Shown: positions 49,957 to 63,721 of the stretch, one piece after another | Numbering within the stretch: the first letter of the stretch is position 1 | Layout: every line of letters begins with the position of its first letter | Assembly: GCA_034440575.1 (NCBI GenBank) | Contig: JAOTOL010001641.1 | Span: 2,347,501-2,411,500, forward strand | DNA: 64,000 nucleotides | Source: Imbricaverruca yamaguchii | Taxonomy: Eukaryota; Arthropoda; Thecostraca; Neoverrucidae | Reading direction: 5' to 3' | Position numbers and translations under genes: made by a program | The notes under the pieces: generated by a model | The model's input: only the letters and a program-made list of their open reading frames with translations | What the model was told of the DNA's origin: nothing | Database searches by the model: none

Positions 49957-51284
49957 CACGCGCCCTGGAGAGGGGGGGCGAAATCCGCCCACCCCTCCGG
50001 TTTTTCGTAGATAACTCCAGATTTTACCGGCCGATATACGCCATTGTTTGTGTACCTGCCAATAAATGACCGGCGCGTTGTTTGAAGTAAGAAAAATTGA
50101 AATCTACCGACAATTTTTCGAGTTAAGGGTCGCTAAAGTTAAAAAAAAATTCCAGCGCCAGATCACAAATATCGTCGCTGATGCGCTTCCGGTATATTAG
50201 CAAAAAGGAAGTGTTCTTGGCAAAACTAGCGACTTGTTTGATGTACATTGTCATGCTACATTGTTCCAGAGTTATGTCAAGTCACCGAGGTCAAGTCAGG
50301 TCAAGTTCATAACAGGTTAACACACGCTCTAGAGGGGGTATGGCGAAATCCGCCAATCCTTCCGATGTTTCGTACGTAACTCCATATTGTACCGGCCGAT
50401 ATACGCCAAATTTATCGCGTACCAGCTTCGAAATGATCGGCGCATTGTTTAAAGCAAGAAAGGTGGAAATCGGCCGAGAAGTTTTCAAGTTAGGGGCCGT
50501 TAAATTAAAACAATTCACAGCGCCAGACCGCAAAAATCGGCGCTGATGCGCTTCCCGTATATTGGCAATAGGGAAGTGTTCTTGACAACACTAGCGACTT
50601 GTTTGATGCATATTGTTATGCTATATAATTTAAAAGTCATGTTAGGTCGCCGAGGTCAAGTCAGGTCAAGTTCATGACAGGCTAATGGAGGCAAACTTGG
50701 TCAACTGGAATGTGTCATAAATGCAAATGACTGTCATGCGATTGATGTCACTTTACATGTATACATCCCGAAATCTACTGTTTGTCATTGTGTGCCTCAG
50801 CATTTCCATCCTTTATTCATGTATTTCACTCCTTTATTTGCGAAGGCGATTGTGCCGAGCCGCCCAACGGAGCAGTCGGGATGGGAGCCCGGTTCCTGTA
50901 ACTGGAGCAGGTAATGACCTAATAAAGTGCTCCTATATAGGTGACCTGAGGTCAAATGGCGGATCTGACATCTGTATTGCATCATTAGTAATGTCCAAAA
51001 CATCATTAATGCCAATTTTGGAGCATTTAAACACAACCACAGTGATCCATAACAATGACAAGCCAAGCCACGCAAAACTAGAAAATTTTGTTATTTTGAC
51101 CTCATTTGACCTTGAAGATATTGACCTAAGGTCATGCACTTTGCACGCAATAGAGGTCACTATCGTGCCTATCCACCCTGTGAATTTCGTTGCTCTAGCC
51201 TTCATAGGAGCTGAGATCTTAGGGGGGCGGAATCCGCCCCCCTCTCCAGGGCGCGTTATTTTCAGAGGCCCTCCAGGGCGCGTG
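49957..51284 (+). mobile_element. TTAA-flanked TIR element, first type, nested in a LINE
   Basis: The left end begins CACGCGCCCTGGAG and the right end finishes with its exact reverse complement CTCCAGGGCGCGTG. The left flank is TTAA (49953-49956) and the right flank TGAA (51285-51288), consistent with a TTAA duplication with one later substitution. Inside both ends lies a G-rich hairpin (gggcgaaatccgccc; ggggcggaatccgcccc), and the right end carries the terminus twice. The left part is a dimer of a 364-bp unit (49957-50320 and 50321-50685), the second again preceded by TTAA. The right part matches 18500-18953. No transposase frame exists. Repeated AGGTCA half sites occur at 50288-50303, 50653-50668, 51097-51112 and 51122-51134. 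Confidence 0.75.
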
Positions 51285-51288
51285 TGAA

Positions 51289-51440
51289 GGCATTCTGCCA
51301 AAGAGAGCGTATGACCCTATCGCTTCCATCGCTTTTTGGTGACAAACACCCAAAGCTCCTTCAATCGCTATTTGAATAAACTGTATGCCACAAAACTAGC
51401 AGGGGCACTGTAGGCACCACACCACCAACACTCACACCAA
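51289..51440 (+). mobile_element. LINE fragment, 3' end beyond the nested insertion
   Basis: 51330-51432 is the reverse complement of 18962-19060, the 3' end of the minus-strand LINE (shared words: caccacaccaccaacactca, ccacaaaactagc, tatttgaata). It continues the plus-strand LINE interrupted at 49953, so the two pieces are one element split by the 1.3 kb TIR insertion. Confidence 0.7.
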
Positions 51441-51479
51441 CTTGCAATGCATGACCGCGAGACACTCGTAAGAAACACG

Positions 51480-51740
51480 TAAATAGCCATCCCCGCATAG
51501 CGTCGGACGTACATGAGCCGATTTGCCTCCCAGTTAGAAATAATTGGCTACCTAGCGGTGCCGTCGGAAGTAGATGAGCCGACTTGCTTTAGGAAAACAG
51601 AAAGACTAAAACATTTTTTTAGCATAGCATAAAACGACTACTCCGAGGAGCCTTCGGACGTAGATGAGCCGATCTGCCTTCCAACTCATAACGTAAATGG
51701 CTACCCAGAGGATAAGCGGAAGTAGAAGAGCCGAGTTGCC
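51480..51740 (+). repeat. Four imperfect repeats of a 45-bp motif
   Basis: The core gtcggaagtagatgagccga followed by cttgcc recurs with variants near 51500, 51565, 51655 and 51715, each preceded by a ggctacc-type word. Spacing varies from about 60 to 90 bp. Confidence 0.6.
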
Positions 51741-52623
51741 AAAACACCGTACTAACACAACTGACAAACCTGCATGGCATACTTAACTAGCCAGCTACTA
51801 ACAACTAACTCGCGGCTGCTGGTGTGATAAGCGGTATAGACAATTACCTCCTTGTTCGCACGGTAAAGATCCCTCGGTGCTCTTCGAAAAGAGTAGGCTA
51901 AAGCCGGCACCCTGGCAAAATCAACTCCTCGCCACTCTCAAAACACCCCACCCCACCCAAACTACAAATTATTTTGTGGAGGAATAAGATAAAATTAAAA
52001 CCATTTAGACATCAGGGAGATGTCCCCAACCCAGCCTTCGCCTTCAGCACCTAAAATAGCATGCAATATATAGCTAAAATTCCATTAACGTAGATGTTCA
52101 CTTGCCTGCACCTTGATCGCAAACACTCGCTTTTATAGACAGACATGTAAAGTGTTTCTTTAAAGGCGGCGCAAATGACCTTTATGGTCCGGCACGCCTT
52201 GAAAAATCACTCCCCCACCCCAGGCTGCACAATGCAGCCTCGTCTTGTCTATGTTTAAGACAGGACGAGCTCCATGGTGTCAGACTTGCTTAATGGCTCT
52301 TAGTTTGTTCACCTGTGTCGCGTCCCACATTGCCTGCCACTTGTCTAAGGGAAAAGTGGACACCTCTCGATAATGGTCCGTGGTGTTGTGCGTGTCGCAT
52401 GTGCGGAGCGCGGGCCGTGGTTTATGTTTATGGCACAACGGACGCGCGACCCACTTCCGACCGTTCGCCCCGGCAGGGCCCAGTCGCGTCAGTGTAGACC
52501 TGGAGACAATAGCGTGCATAGCCGAGCCGTGGACAGAGAATGCAGAGACCGTGATATATCTGTGTATCGCTAGCAGGCAGTGAGGACTAAGCGTGCACTA
52601 CCACATGGCGCGTCGGTAGTATA
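51741..52623. other. No gene recognised; left flank of the gypsy element
   Basis: This is mixed sequence that becomes GC-rich from about 52260. It could include the gypsy leader or LTR, but I could not match any part of it to sequence beyond 55495, so no LTR is claimed. Confidence 0.4.
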
Positions 52624-55495
52624 GATCCGGAAGCTCTCACCGAAACCCTCTCCCACCTGACGGATCTGCTTACGGAGCAAGCCACAGCATCCGCCAGGAG
52701 AGAGGAACGGCTTCTGGCGCTGGCCGAATCGGCCACCCAGGCCAGACCGCAGCACAGCACGCTGACCCACTCCGATGCCGAATGCGCCTATGCCGCCGGT
52801 GCTGACTCCGGTTCAGCCACCCGTGGCACGAGACGGCTGGGTGCAATAGCAATGCCTGCCCCCAGGCTGATGGAAGGTGCCAGCCTGCGCGAGTTCGCCT
52901 CTTGGCGGGACAAATTCGAGGGATACGCCATTCTCCATTCTCACCGGTCTGTATGACCTGCCGCCGGCGAGTGAAACCGCCGCCATGGTTCAGCAGTGCG
53001 CCTGACTGTCGACCTCATCCGCCTGAACAAGTACGTTCGGCGTGGCGCCCACCAAGTGTGCACACAGCAGGAGGCGGTCTCCACCATCGGTGTCGGGGCG
53101 CGTTACTTCGCGGAGCTGGACGCCCGCTCGGGTTACTTCCAGGTGCCACTAAACCGTTGTGACCAGGACCTCACCTGCTTCACTACGCCGTGGGGCCGGT
53201 TCCGAATGCTACAACTGTCTCAAGGTCTCTCCGCGAGCGGAGACGAATATAACCGCCGAGGTAACCAAGCCCTCTCCGGCATCAGTCGTACGTGTAAAAT
53301 CGTTGACGACGTACTTGCACACGACTGCCAGTAGACGTGCACAGCACCTGCAACACGTGATCCAAATCTTGGAACGTTGTGACGCAGCCGGCATCACGCT
53401 GCACCACGGTAAACTGGTGTTTGCCGAGCCGTCAGTTAGCTACTGTGGCTACGATGTGACTGCCGACGGCTACACAGTCGACCAGCGGAAGGTAAAGGCC
53501 ATCGCTGAGTTCCCCGCACCTCAAAATTTCACAGAGCTGCGCAGTTTCATGGGACTAGTGAACCAACTGGGTGCCTTCTCGTCTGATACTACGCTGGCGG
53601 CCGAGCTGCTGCGTGACCTGCTGCGGCCCCAGAACATATGGGTATGGACCGAGGCTCACACTCAGGCCTTCGAGGCAGTGAAAAGGACGCTCGTGACACC
53701 CCCAGTGCTCGCGTACTTTGATCCGCGACGACCCACCGCCCTGCAGACTGACGCCTCTCGGTTGCACAGCCTTGGATACGCCTTTCTCCAACGTCACGAC
53801 GAACAGTGGCGGCTGGTGCAATGCGGCTCAAGATTCCTGTTGGCCACGGAATCACGATACGCCGTCATCGGGCTGGAGCTCCTCGCTGTGACCTGGGCCG
53901 TACGCAAGTGCCACCTGTTTTTGGCAGGCCTCCCGTCATTCGACGTTCTCACCGACCACCGCCCGCTGGTGCCCATCCTCAACCAGAAATATCTGCCGCA
54001 GATCGACAATCCCAGACTGCGGCGCCTCCGCATGAAGCTACTAGCGTATAGCTTCACGACAATCTGGCAGTCTGGCAAGTATCACTGTATCCCAGATGCT
54101 CTCTCCAGAGCCCCCGTAGATGACCCCGCACCAGACGATGAGGAAGCCGAAGATGACTCATCAGCTCCACAGTCTCATCGTGCGCTCAGTGACCCAGCTG
54201 GATCCAGACGGAGCCAGTGTGTTTCCCATCGAGGATGCCACGCTGACCCGCGTCCGCGACGCCGCCCGCGCCGACGCCGAGTACATAGCGTTGTGCGAGG
54301 CCGTGACAAACGGCTTCCCTGATCAGAGACGTGACCTGCCCGCTGCCCCGAGGCCATACTGGGGCGTGCGAGATCGCCTGGCCGTTGACGACGGCATCCT
54401 GGTATGTGGTCCTTGGCTGGTCACCCCAAAAGCCTCAGAACAGACTCTGCAGCGCCTGCACGACTCGCACCAAGGAATCGAACGCACTCAGCGCTGCGCA
54501 CGACATGTCTGTATACTGGGCTGGCATCGACCGCGATGTTGCCGACACCGTTGCCTCCTGTCAGGTACGCCGTGAACGGCTGCCTCGCCAGCAGCGAGAG
54601 CCACTGATGTCTGACCGCCCGCCGAGCCGAGTCTTTGAGTCTGTGTCCACAGGTTTCTTCAGTCACGCAGGCAAGACCTACCTGGTGTACGCTGATCGAA
54701 TCTCCGAGTGGCCCGTAGTTGTGCACTGCGCCAGCGACGCCACCGCCCGGGCTCTGATCCGGCACCTGCGGGAAATCTTCGACTCCACCGGTGTTCCCTG
54801 TGTGCTACGCAGCGACGGTGGCCCGCAATACACTGTTCCTCTCACCAGAGACTTCCTGCGGCGCTGGGGCGTAACACATCGCATGTCTACCCCGCGCTAC
54901 TCCCAGGTCCAATGGCCACGCTGAGGCGGCCGTCAAACTGGTGAAGAGACTGGTGCAGAAAGTGACCGTAGCGGGGGACCTTGACTGTGATGCGTTCGCT
55001 TGTGGGCTGCTAGAGCTTCTTAACACTCCGCGAGCGGACAACCGGTCACCGGCTCAAATCCTCTAAGGCCGTCCTCTGCGCTCAGCTGTCCTCATTCACC
55101 ACCGTGTCTTCGTACCTAACAGGCAGAGAGCCGCCGACGATTGTGACGCCTGCGCCAACTCACTCTGGCAAGCGGCCCGTGACCGCTATGACCGAGCGGA
55201 CGTGCCACTGCCCAGCCTGCGCGTTAGGACCCACATGTCCCCTCAGGACCCCTCGACCGGATTATGGGACAGGCGAGGCACTGTCGTGGGTGTAGGCCGA
55301 CGGCGTGACTTCTTAGTGAAGCTCCCCAGTGTCCGCATATATTGGCGCAATCGCCGCTTCCTGCGCCAATCCCGCCCGCTCGTGTTCGTATACACACCGC
55401 CGTGTCTGTCCGCGCCGCCCAGTCAGGCCGCGCCGACCCGCCCACCGCGCACTGTTCGTTTTGCGGACGAGTTGATCGACCGACGGATATATTAA
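52624..55495 (+). mobile_element. Ty3/gypsy-type LTR retrotransposon, internal region, frameshifted and deleted
   Basis: Plus-strand order: a gag N-terminal part ending APRLMEGASLREFASWRDKF with a TGA at 52954; then, after loss of the rest of gag, protease and the RT start, reverse transcriptase with AELDARSGYFQVPL (53110) and KIVDDVLAHD (53300); a frame change; YCGYDVTADGYTV and the FMGLVNQLGAFSS connection; RNase H with ALQTDASRLHSLGYAF, ELLAVTWAVRKCHLFLAG and FDVLTDHRPLV (53745-53970); integrase with LHDSHQGIERT (54457), SCQVRRERLPRQQ, FFSHAGKTYLVYADR and RSDGGPQY (54810); then, in another frame, SNGHAEAAVKL (54910) and a basic tail with VRIYWRNRRFLRQSRPL, stop at 55495. The first integrase Asp position reads STGFF, so it appears lost. 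Frame breaks near 53300, 54140, 54510 and 54910 and a stop near 55066 make it inactive. Flanking LTRs were not identified. Confidence 0.88.
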
Positions 55496-55956
55496 TCCAC
55501 CTGTAAAAATATCGTTTCGTATTTCAAATTTATTCAGGGTCTAAGTTCCCATGCGAGCACTACATGCGTGTCGCATGGTTTCCGAAGGAAGCCTCCCAGG
55601 CGTGACATCGCAGTCAACACAACGACGCCGCCGCGGCCGGCCACCTACTCGGCCTGCGCCTGCCGACACCCGCCACGCTGCAGAAACACGGAACTGGTGC
55701 AACGGCTCACACGGTGTGCACGATTCAAACCACCCGCCGGGCGCCGACCGTCCTTAAATTACCAGCTGGTCGGTGTGTGTTGACTTGGTCAGCGTCGCCA
55801 CAGCGCCGGTAGAGGCACGGTGCCGTCGTCCGACGGTGTCCGGCGGGCGTCCGACGGTGTCCGGCAGTGTCCGGTGGTGTCCGGCGGTGTCCGGCAGTGT
55901 CCGGCGGTGTCCGACGGGCCCCGAGTGCAGCCGATGCCGGCGGCCGCACACACCAC
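55496..55956 (-). other. VCP: VCP 3' untranslated region / 3' flank with GTGTCCGG repeat
   Basis: This lies immediately after the VCP stop on the minus strand. Positions 55835-55918 hold a short-period repeat of tccgacg/ggtgtccgg-type words (about 9-10 bp unit, about 9 copies). The remainder is GC-rich without coding potential. The gypsy element ends at 55495, so the 3' untranslated region has at most about 460 bp before mobile DNA begins. Confidence 0.5.
55529..55534 (-). terminator. VCP: Candidate VCP polyadenylation signal
   Basis: TTTATT on the plus strand is AATAAA on the minus strand, 423 bp past the VCP stop. It is the first canonical hexamer I see in that direction. It lies very close to the end of the gypsy element, so it might belong to neither. 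Confidence 0.35.
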
Positions 55957-56065
55957 TTAACTATAGAGATCGTCCTCGCCATCGTCCTGGAAGTTTCCGG
56001 CCGAGCCCTGCCCGCCGGCGCCGCCGGCAGCCGGCTGGGAGGCGCCGCCCTGGTTGCTCGGGAAC
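55957..56065 (-). CDS. VCP: VCP/p97 (TER94) ATPase, last coding exon
   Basis: On the minus strand an acceptor (gctgtgtcggcag) ends at 56066. The exon's first base completes the Arg codon begun in the exon at 57545-57391, and the frame reads RFPSNQGGASQPAAGGAGG, then GSAGNFQDDGEDDLYS and a TAA at 55959-55957. This is the Gly-rich disordered tail of p97, ending in the conserved acidic DDLY motif. In other p97 proteins the penultimate Tyr binds PUB- and PUL-domain cofactors. The last residue is Ser where vertebrates have Gly. The intron phase and tail length agree with the family. Confidence 0.93.
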
Positions 56066-56701
56066 CTGCCGACACAGCCGACGAGCCGTCCATCACGCGC
56101 CCCAGGCCAATCGCGCCGATACTGAACACTTGTTCAGCTCACCAGAAGTCATGTTTGAAAGGAGCTGAACACATTGCCTGAATTATAGCAATTGTAGTTT
56201 GATCAAGGACGCATCGCATTTACTCAAACGAGCAAAATGACTGGGCATTAAAAATATATCTACTACTCCAAGAGTTTGCTGGTAGCAAGGAACTTTAAGC
56301 AGCTATGCCGGCAAATGCAGAGGCAGATGCAGATACGTACTGGCCTATACGCCGCAGGTCGTTCCCATAATCACCCTCATCACTACTTGTACCGAACTAG
56401 CGACACCCAAGAGGAACATGCAGCCGATGTCGGCACCTTGAGGAACGCCGCATCACACGTTTCCGTATTGAGCCTCGGTCAGTACTTGGAGAAGCAGTGA
56501 CGCAGGAGCGCAGGATAGTAGGACGTGGTGCGCCTCTGCGTCACAAATCCACACGGAGCGCAGCACCAATATTGCAGCCTGCCACCTCCAGCACGTCGAT
56601 TATTCGCTAGGAGGGCTGACGCCCCGCTGACGCCGGCCACTGTCCACCACGACCCGGGGGCCGCAGACGTCCCGGAGGCAGTTCCGACACAGCCCTACCA
56701 G

Positions 56702-57644
<943 letters not shown>

Positions 57645-58059
57645 TCACGGGCCAGCACCAGCGACAACCATCACTTCTCATAACGGCCGCCGTGTTGCCG
57701 AGTTTCAGCGGCTCTGTGTCGACAATACATGTAGTACCAATAGGAACAGTGATTCTCTACGTGCCGAGGCCAGCACTTCATGGTCAGTCGAGACGTAAGC
57801 AGCTAAAAGCTTGTCTAATACTTCTGTTGGCGACACTCACACCATTACCGACTGCCAAGCCCATGAGACGAACATCCATAACTTCAAATGCGCTTGGGAA
57901 TGTGAACCCACACACGTCTGAAACCGCTTACCAACCAGCTAACTTGCGTGGTCTTCAGAGAATGTAATACGACATTCCAACTTATTTGTAATAATAGCAC
58001 ACACTTCCTCAGCTGGTCGCTGAACTTACAATCACCGACGGTCAGTGTAACTACGTTAG

Positions 58060-61000
58060 GACATAAAGACATAAAAGATTAGTGCAACTATGAGCCACAA
58101 GGGCCCTTCTTGGTTGCAGTCTGTACACTGAACCAGTTGCCCACCAAATCTGTCATTCAGCCCTCCCTGTAATACTGAAAAGCAAGCCCTCTATTCTTAT
58201 AATGATTGTCTATGCTGTTTTTAAAGATGTTCAATGTGCTGCTACCGACAATGTTTTCTGGCAGCTGGTTCCAGTGTTCTACTACCCTGTTGGTGAAGAA
58301 AGTTTGCCTTAACCTTGTTCTGCTGTGGTTAACTTTAATTTGGAATTTATGACCCCTAATTGCATCATTTCTGTTCAATTCAAACATTTCCCCAAGGTAT
58401 CCCTCTCCAGACCATGGACAAATTTAAAGACCTCGATGAGATCTCCTCTCAGCCTTCTATATCTAAGTGAAAACATATTCAATTTATTCAATCTTTCCTC
58501 ATATGCCAAGTTGCTTATGCCATTAACCATTTTTGTAGCCCTCTTTTGCACTCTCTAAAAGCCAACAATCTTTTCATAGCTAGACCAAGCTTGGATGCAG
58601 TATTCCAAATGTGGCCTGACGTATGCACAGTAAAGCTTCCTGATCACTTCCTCACTTCTGTATGATACATTCCTATTTATTTCCCCTAGCATTCTTAGTG
58701 CCTTCTTCCTGGCTTCCTTGGTCTGTTCTGATGCCCCCAGTTTTGTGTTTAGAATAACACCTAAATCCTTCTCCTGTTGAGTCACTGATAGCATTTGGCC
58801 ACCCATCAAGTATGGAGCCTTCATATGCTGCTTACCTACATGCATGATTTTGCACTTATCAAAATTAAATTACATTTGCCATTCTTCGGACCACTTCACA
58901 AGTTCGTCTAAGTCTTTTTGCAGCGAGACATGCTCATCTTGACCTGTTATTGCCCTAAAGACCTTCAAATCATCCGCAAATTTCAAAACTTTACTACTTA
59001 GGCCACTTTCAATTGTTATTTACAAATATAATGAACAGTAGTGGCCCCAGTACTGATCCCTGGGGGACTCCACTAAGAACATTTTGCCATGATGACTGTA
59101 CCATTTAGCATCACTCTTTGCTGTCTATCTGAAAGCCACAACTCTATCCATTTTAAGATGCTACCTGCAATACCATGGGACTGAAGCTGTATCATTAACC
59201 GTTTATGGGGTACTTTGTCAAAGGCCTTACTAAAGCCAAGATATGCTACATCAACCTGATTTCCCTGATCAAATTGTTCTGTGGCGAAGTTCAAAAAGTC
59301 CAAGAGGTTTGTGAGACACGATCGTCCTTTTCTAAACCCATGTTGAGTATCTTGAATCAATCTGCTACCTTACAGATAACTAACTATTCTATCCTTGATA
59401 ATTGATTGAAGTACCTTGCAGACTAGGGATGTAAGACTTACTGGCCTATAGTTTTCAAGTTTCCCTCTTTCTCCTTTCTTGAAAATAGGAACTACATTTG
59501 CCCTTTTCCAATCTGTTGGAATTTCATTTTGTGAAACTGATCTACAAAATATTATACTAAGTGGAAATGCCAGTTCCTTTTCAGTTTCCCGCAACACCCT
59601 AGCATAAATATCAGGTCCTGCTGCCTTGTTTGGCTTTATTTTCCTGATATGATTGTAAACAACATCACTATCAATGAAATCAACATCATTTGTCAGGTCC
59701 CATGTCACTGAACTATGGTGTACGGTCGGCAGATTGGTTATATCTTCCAATTTAAACACTGATTTAAACTGCTTGCTCAGCTCCTCAACCATCTCACTAT
59801 CCTCACCCAATGTAGTCTCGTTTACTTCCAGTGGACCAATTGTGCTAGAAACTTTACTCAGCTTGTAGAAACTAAAGAACTTTTTACTGTCCCCATTACA
59901 GTTTCTAGCTAAATCAGTTCTTTTGCTCGCTTTGCTGCTCTGGTTTTTTGCTTCAGTGTCTCTAGCTTTTCGATACGCCTTTAGATTAACGACATTTGAG
60001 GCTTCTTTAAAGACTCTAAATGCAGTTTCCTTAGCCTTAATTGCTTTTATCAAGTCTGGTGTAAGCCATGCTGGCTTTCCTACCCTTCTTTTGCGTCTTT
60101 GCTTTTGGGAGACATGTCTAATCTGAATTTCCTTCAAGTAAGATTTGAACTTTTCCCACATTTCACAGGCATTTAAATTGGAGAATTCTTCTTCCCATCT
60201 GATGGCACTTAAAGCCGCTCTCATGCCGTCAAAGTCTGCTCTGTTGAAATTTGGAACCTTTACCAAATTATCCTTGATAATTTCCCCTACATGTGCCTTG
60301 AATCTAACTATGTTATGGTCACTTCTTCCCAGAGTTTCGCCTACAGTCAAGTCTTGAACCAAGTCACTTAAATCCGAGAATACAAGGTCCAAGAATGAAC
60401 CATGCCTGGTAGGTTCCGATACAAACTGGCGTAAGAACAGGTCCTTTTCGAGGCATTTCCTAAACATTTTGCATGATGGGAGCCAACACCAGCATTTTCA
60501 TAACCTTTTAGACTAAAGTCACCAAGAATAAGGCACTTCCTCTTAAAGTTTCTACTGATTTCCTCACAAATCACCTTGTCAAGCTCCAGTTGCTGAGAAT
60601 GTGGCAGGGTTCCTGATCGGTAGAAAGCTCCTATCCTAAGAGTATTGCTGTTGCCTTTTCCCACAGTGACATCAAGCCAAATGGACTCCACAGACACATT
60701 TTTATCCCCACCTGCTACTTTTTGAGAACTGAATAAGCTATTCATATAGAGCATTACACCACCCCCTTTCATTGCTGGACCCCTATTGCATGAAAACATA
60801 TTGTATCCCTGGATCTCATAGTCCTGTAAGTTATCTCCAAAATACCCTTCACTGACCCATGCCTCCGTAATGCAAACAAAATCCGGTTCCTCCTCAGCAA
60901 CATAACACTTGAACTCATTAAATTTGGAACGGATGCTCTGAGCATTTACCATCATACACTCAACAAATGCTCCATAACCACCTTTGGCTTTTTCATACTG

Positions 61001-61500
61001 AGTTATTTTATCACTAGATGAACTATAACTCTATAAACTGCTGCTGTCCCTATTTGCTGCTGTCCCTATTTGCAGACTGAGGTTCTATTGCCTTGGCTGA
61101 CACTATTGGAATATTTCTGAGTTGGCAATGCAATTTCATCCCTCCCCACCCCATTTCCTAGTTTCCCTGAAGGACATGCTCGTACACTTTGCCTAACACA
61201 TGGGCCCCCTTCTCAGAGAAGTGCAGGCCATCCCTCTGATAGAGGTCCCACGATGCATAAAACCTGCTCCACTCGTCTACAAATGTAAAACCTAGCTCAT
61301 GGCAGAGCTTTCCTACCCTGGCGTTAGCTGCCAGTGCCCTAGAGCTCCGCTCAGGGGAGGCTCTAGCCCTAGGCAAAATTGCTGTTACAATGACTCTAGT
61401 GGTACCCTTCAGGGTGGCCAGAAGGGCCCTGAAGGGCCAGAAGGGCCAGAAGGAATCGGTTATCTCGAAAAATTGAAAAGCCTGGCCCACATGCGACCGC
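58060..61500 (-). mobile_element. CR1-type LINE, long copy in a VCP intron
   Basis: Minus-strand order: the C-terminal part of ORF1, an SGNH-esterase-like domain (GFTFVDEWSRFYASWDLY, RDGLHFSEKGAHVLGKV, 61490-61158); endonuclease (MMVNAQSIRSKFNEF, DFVCITEAWVSEGYF, 60955-60700; GDFSLKGYEN near 60510); linker; reverse transcriptase (KAAGPDIYARVL, TDWKRANVVPIFKKGERG, YRPVSLTSLVCKVLQSII, 59640-59380; HGFRKGRSCLTNLLDFLNF, 59330); a correct FADD box (LKFADDLKVF, near 58960); and a C-terminal end with VVEHWNQLPENIVGSSTLNIF (58290). The 3' end near 58065 shows repeated TTTATGTC words. Frame changes near 60460, 59360 and 58850 indicate a dead but fairly young copy. It is more complete than the copy at 8540-10807. 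Confidence 0.88.
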
Positions 61501-62613
<1,113 letters not shown>

Positions 62614-62804
62614 TCAGGCTCACGGCATGGGCATAGACAGAGACAACGCGCCCCATATGTGGTTCACGAGATGTTATCCATTTGAGAAACGCTTATTTAC
62701 ACCATGACACTTTTTAATCGAGATTGTACAAGCTGGTTGTCCTAACCACCAGCTAAACATCTCGTGTATTCATACTATTCACACCCAAAATGGAACAATA
62801 GCAT

Positions 62805-63020
62805 GGTCGACATCGGACGCCACCGGTGACGTCCAAAACCTACTCGGCGTCAGATGCCACCGATGACGCCAAAAGCCAGCACAGCGTCAGACGCCACCGG
62901 TAATGTCAAAAGCCAGCTTGACGCCAGCCGCCACCGGTGATGTCAAAAACCAGCTCGGCGTCAGCCGCCACCGGTAATGTCAAAAGCCAGCTCGACGTCA
63001 GCCGCTACCTGCGACGTCAG
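62805..63020. repeat. 37-bp minisatellite, about 5.5 units, in a VCP intron
   Basis: The unit is close to cggcgtcagccgccaccggt followed by gatgtcaaaaaccagct (37-38 bp). Variation is mainly in gatgtc/aatgtc/gacgcc. It lies in the intron between exons 63251-63127 and 62592-62431. Confidence 0.85.
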
Positions 63021-63024
63021 CTCA

Positions 63025-63270
<246 letters not shown>

Positions 63271-63721
63271 TCACCCTCGACTGCTGGATCCTCTATTATT
63301 GGCACCCACTCGCACCATGTCACAACAAACCGTTTCGCCAGCTAATATAAGCAATCGTCACGGCGGGGCGCTTGCCAAGCATGTAGCCCGTTGGCATCCT
63401 GCGATGACACCTATCCACAAACATCTCCCTGGTATTTCAGAGCATATAAAGCGGGTCGACTCCAAGTTCAGATCTGCTTCGTTCTAGAGGTCAAACAAAT
63501 AGAATATGAACGGGGGCGGAGAGATATGGAAGATATATATGATAAAGATAGATATGAACGTAAAAACACCTGCTCAATTTCATATAGGACGCAACTCCAT
63601 TTTGCACACACATCTCATATCATGCCACAACTTGTTCATCACCGATCTTATACAAAACCCGAGAACATGTTATTGCAGGGTACCGACTGCCTGCGCCCGA
63701 GCACAGCTACTGGGAAGCTCA

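Noticed and set aside
52260..52620. Left LTR of the gypsy element
   Set aside because: No matching direct repeat was found after 55495, so neither LTR can be defined.
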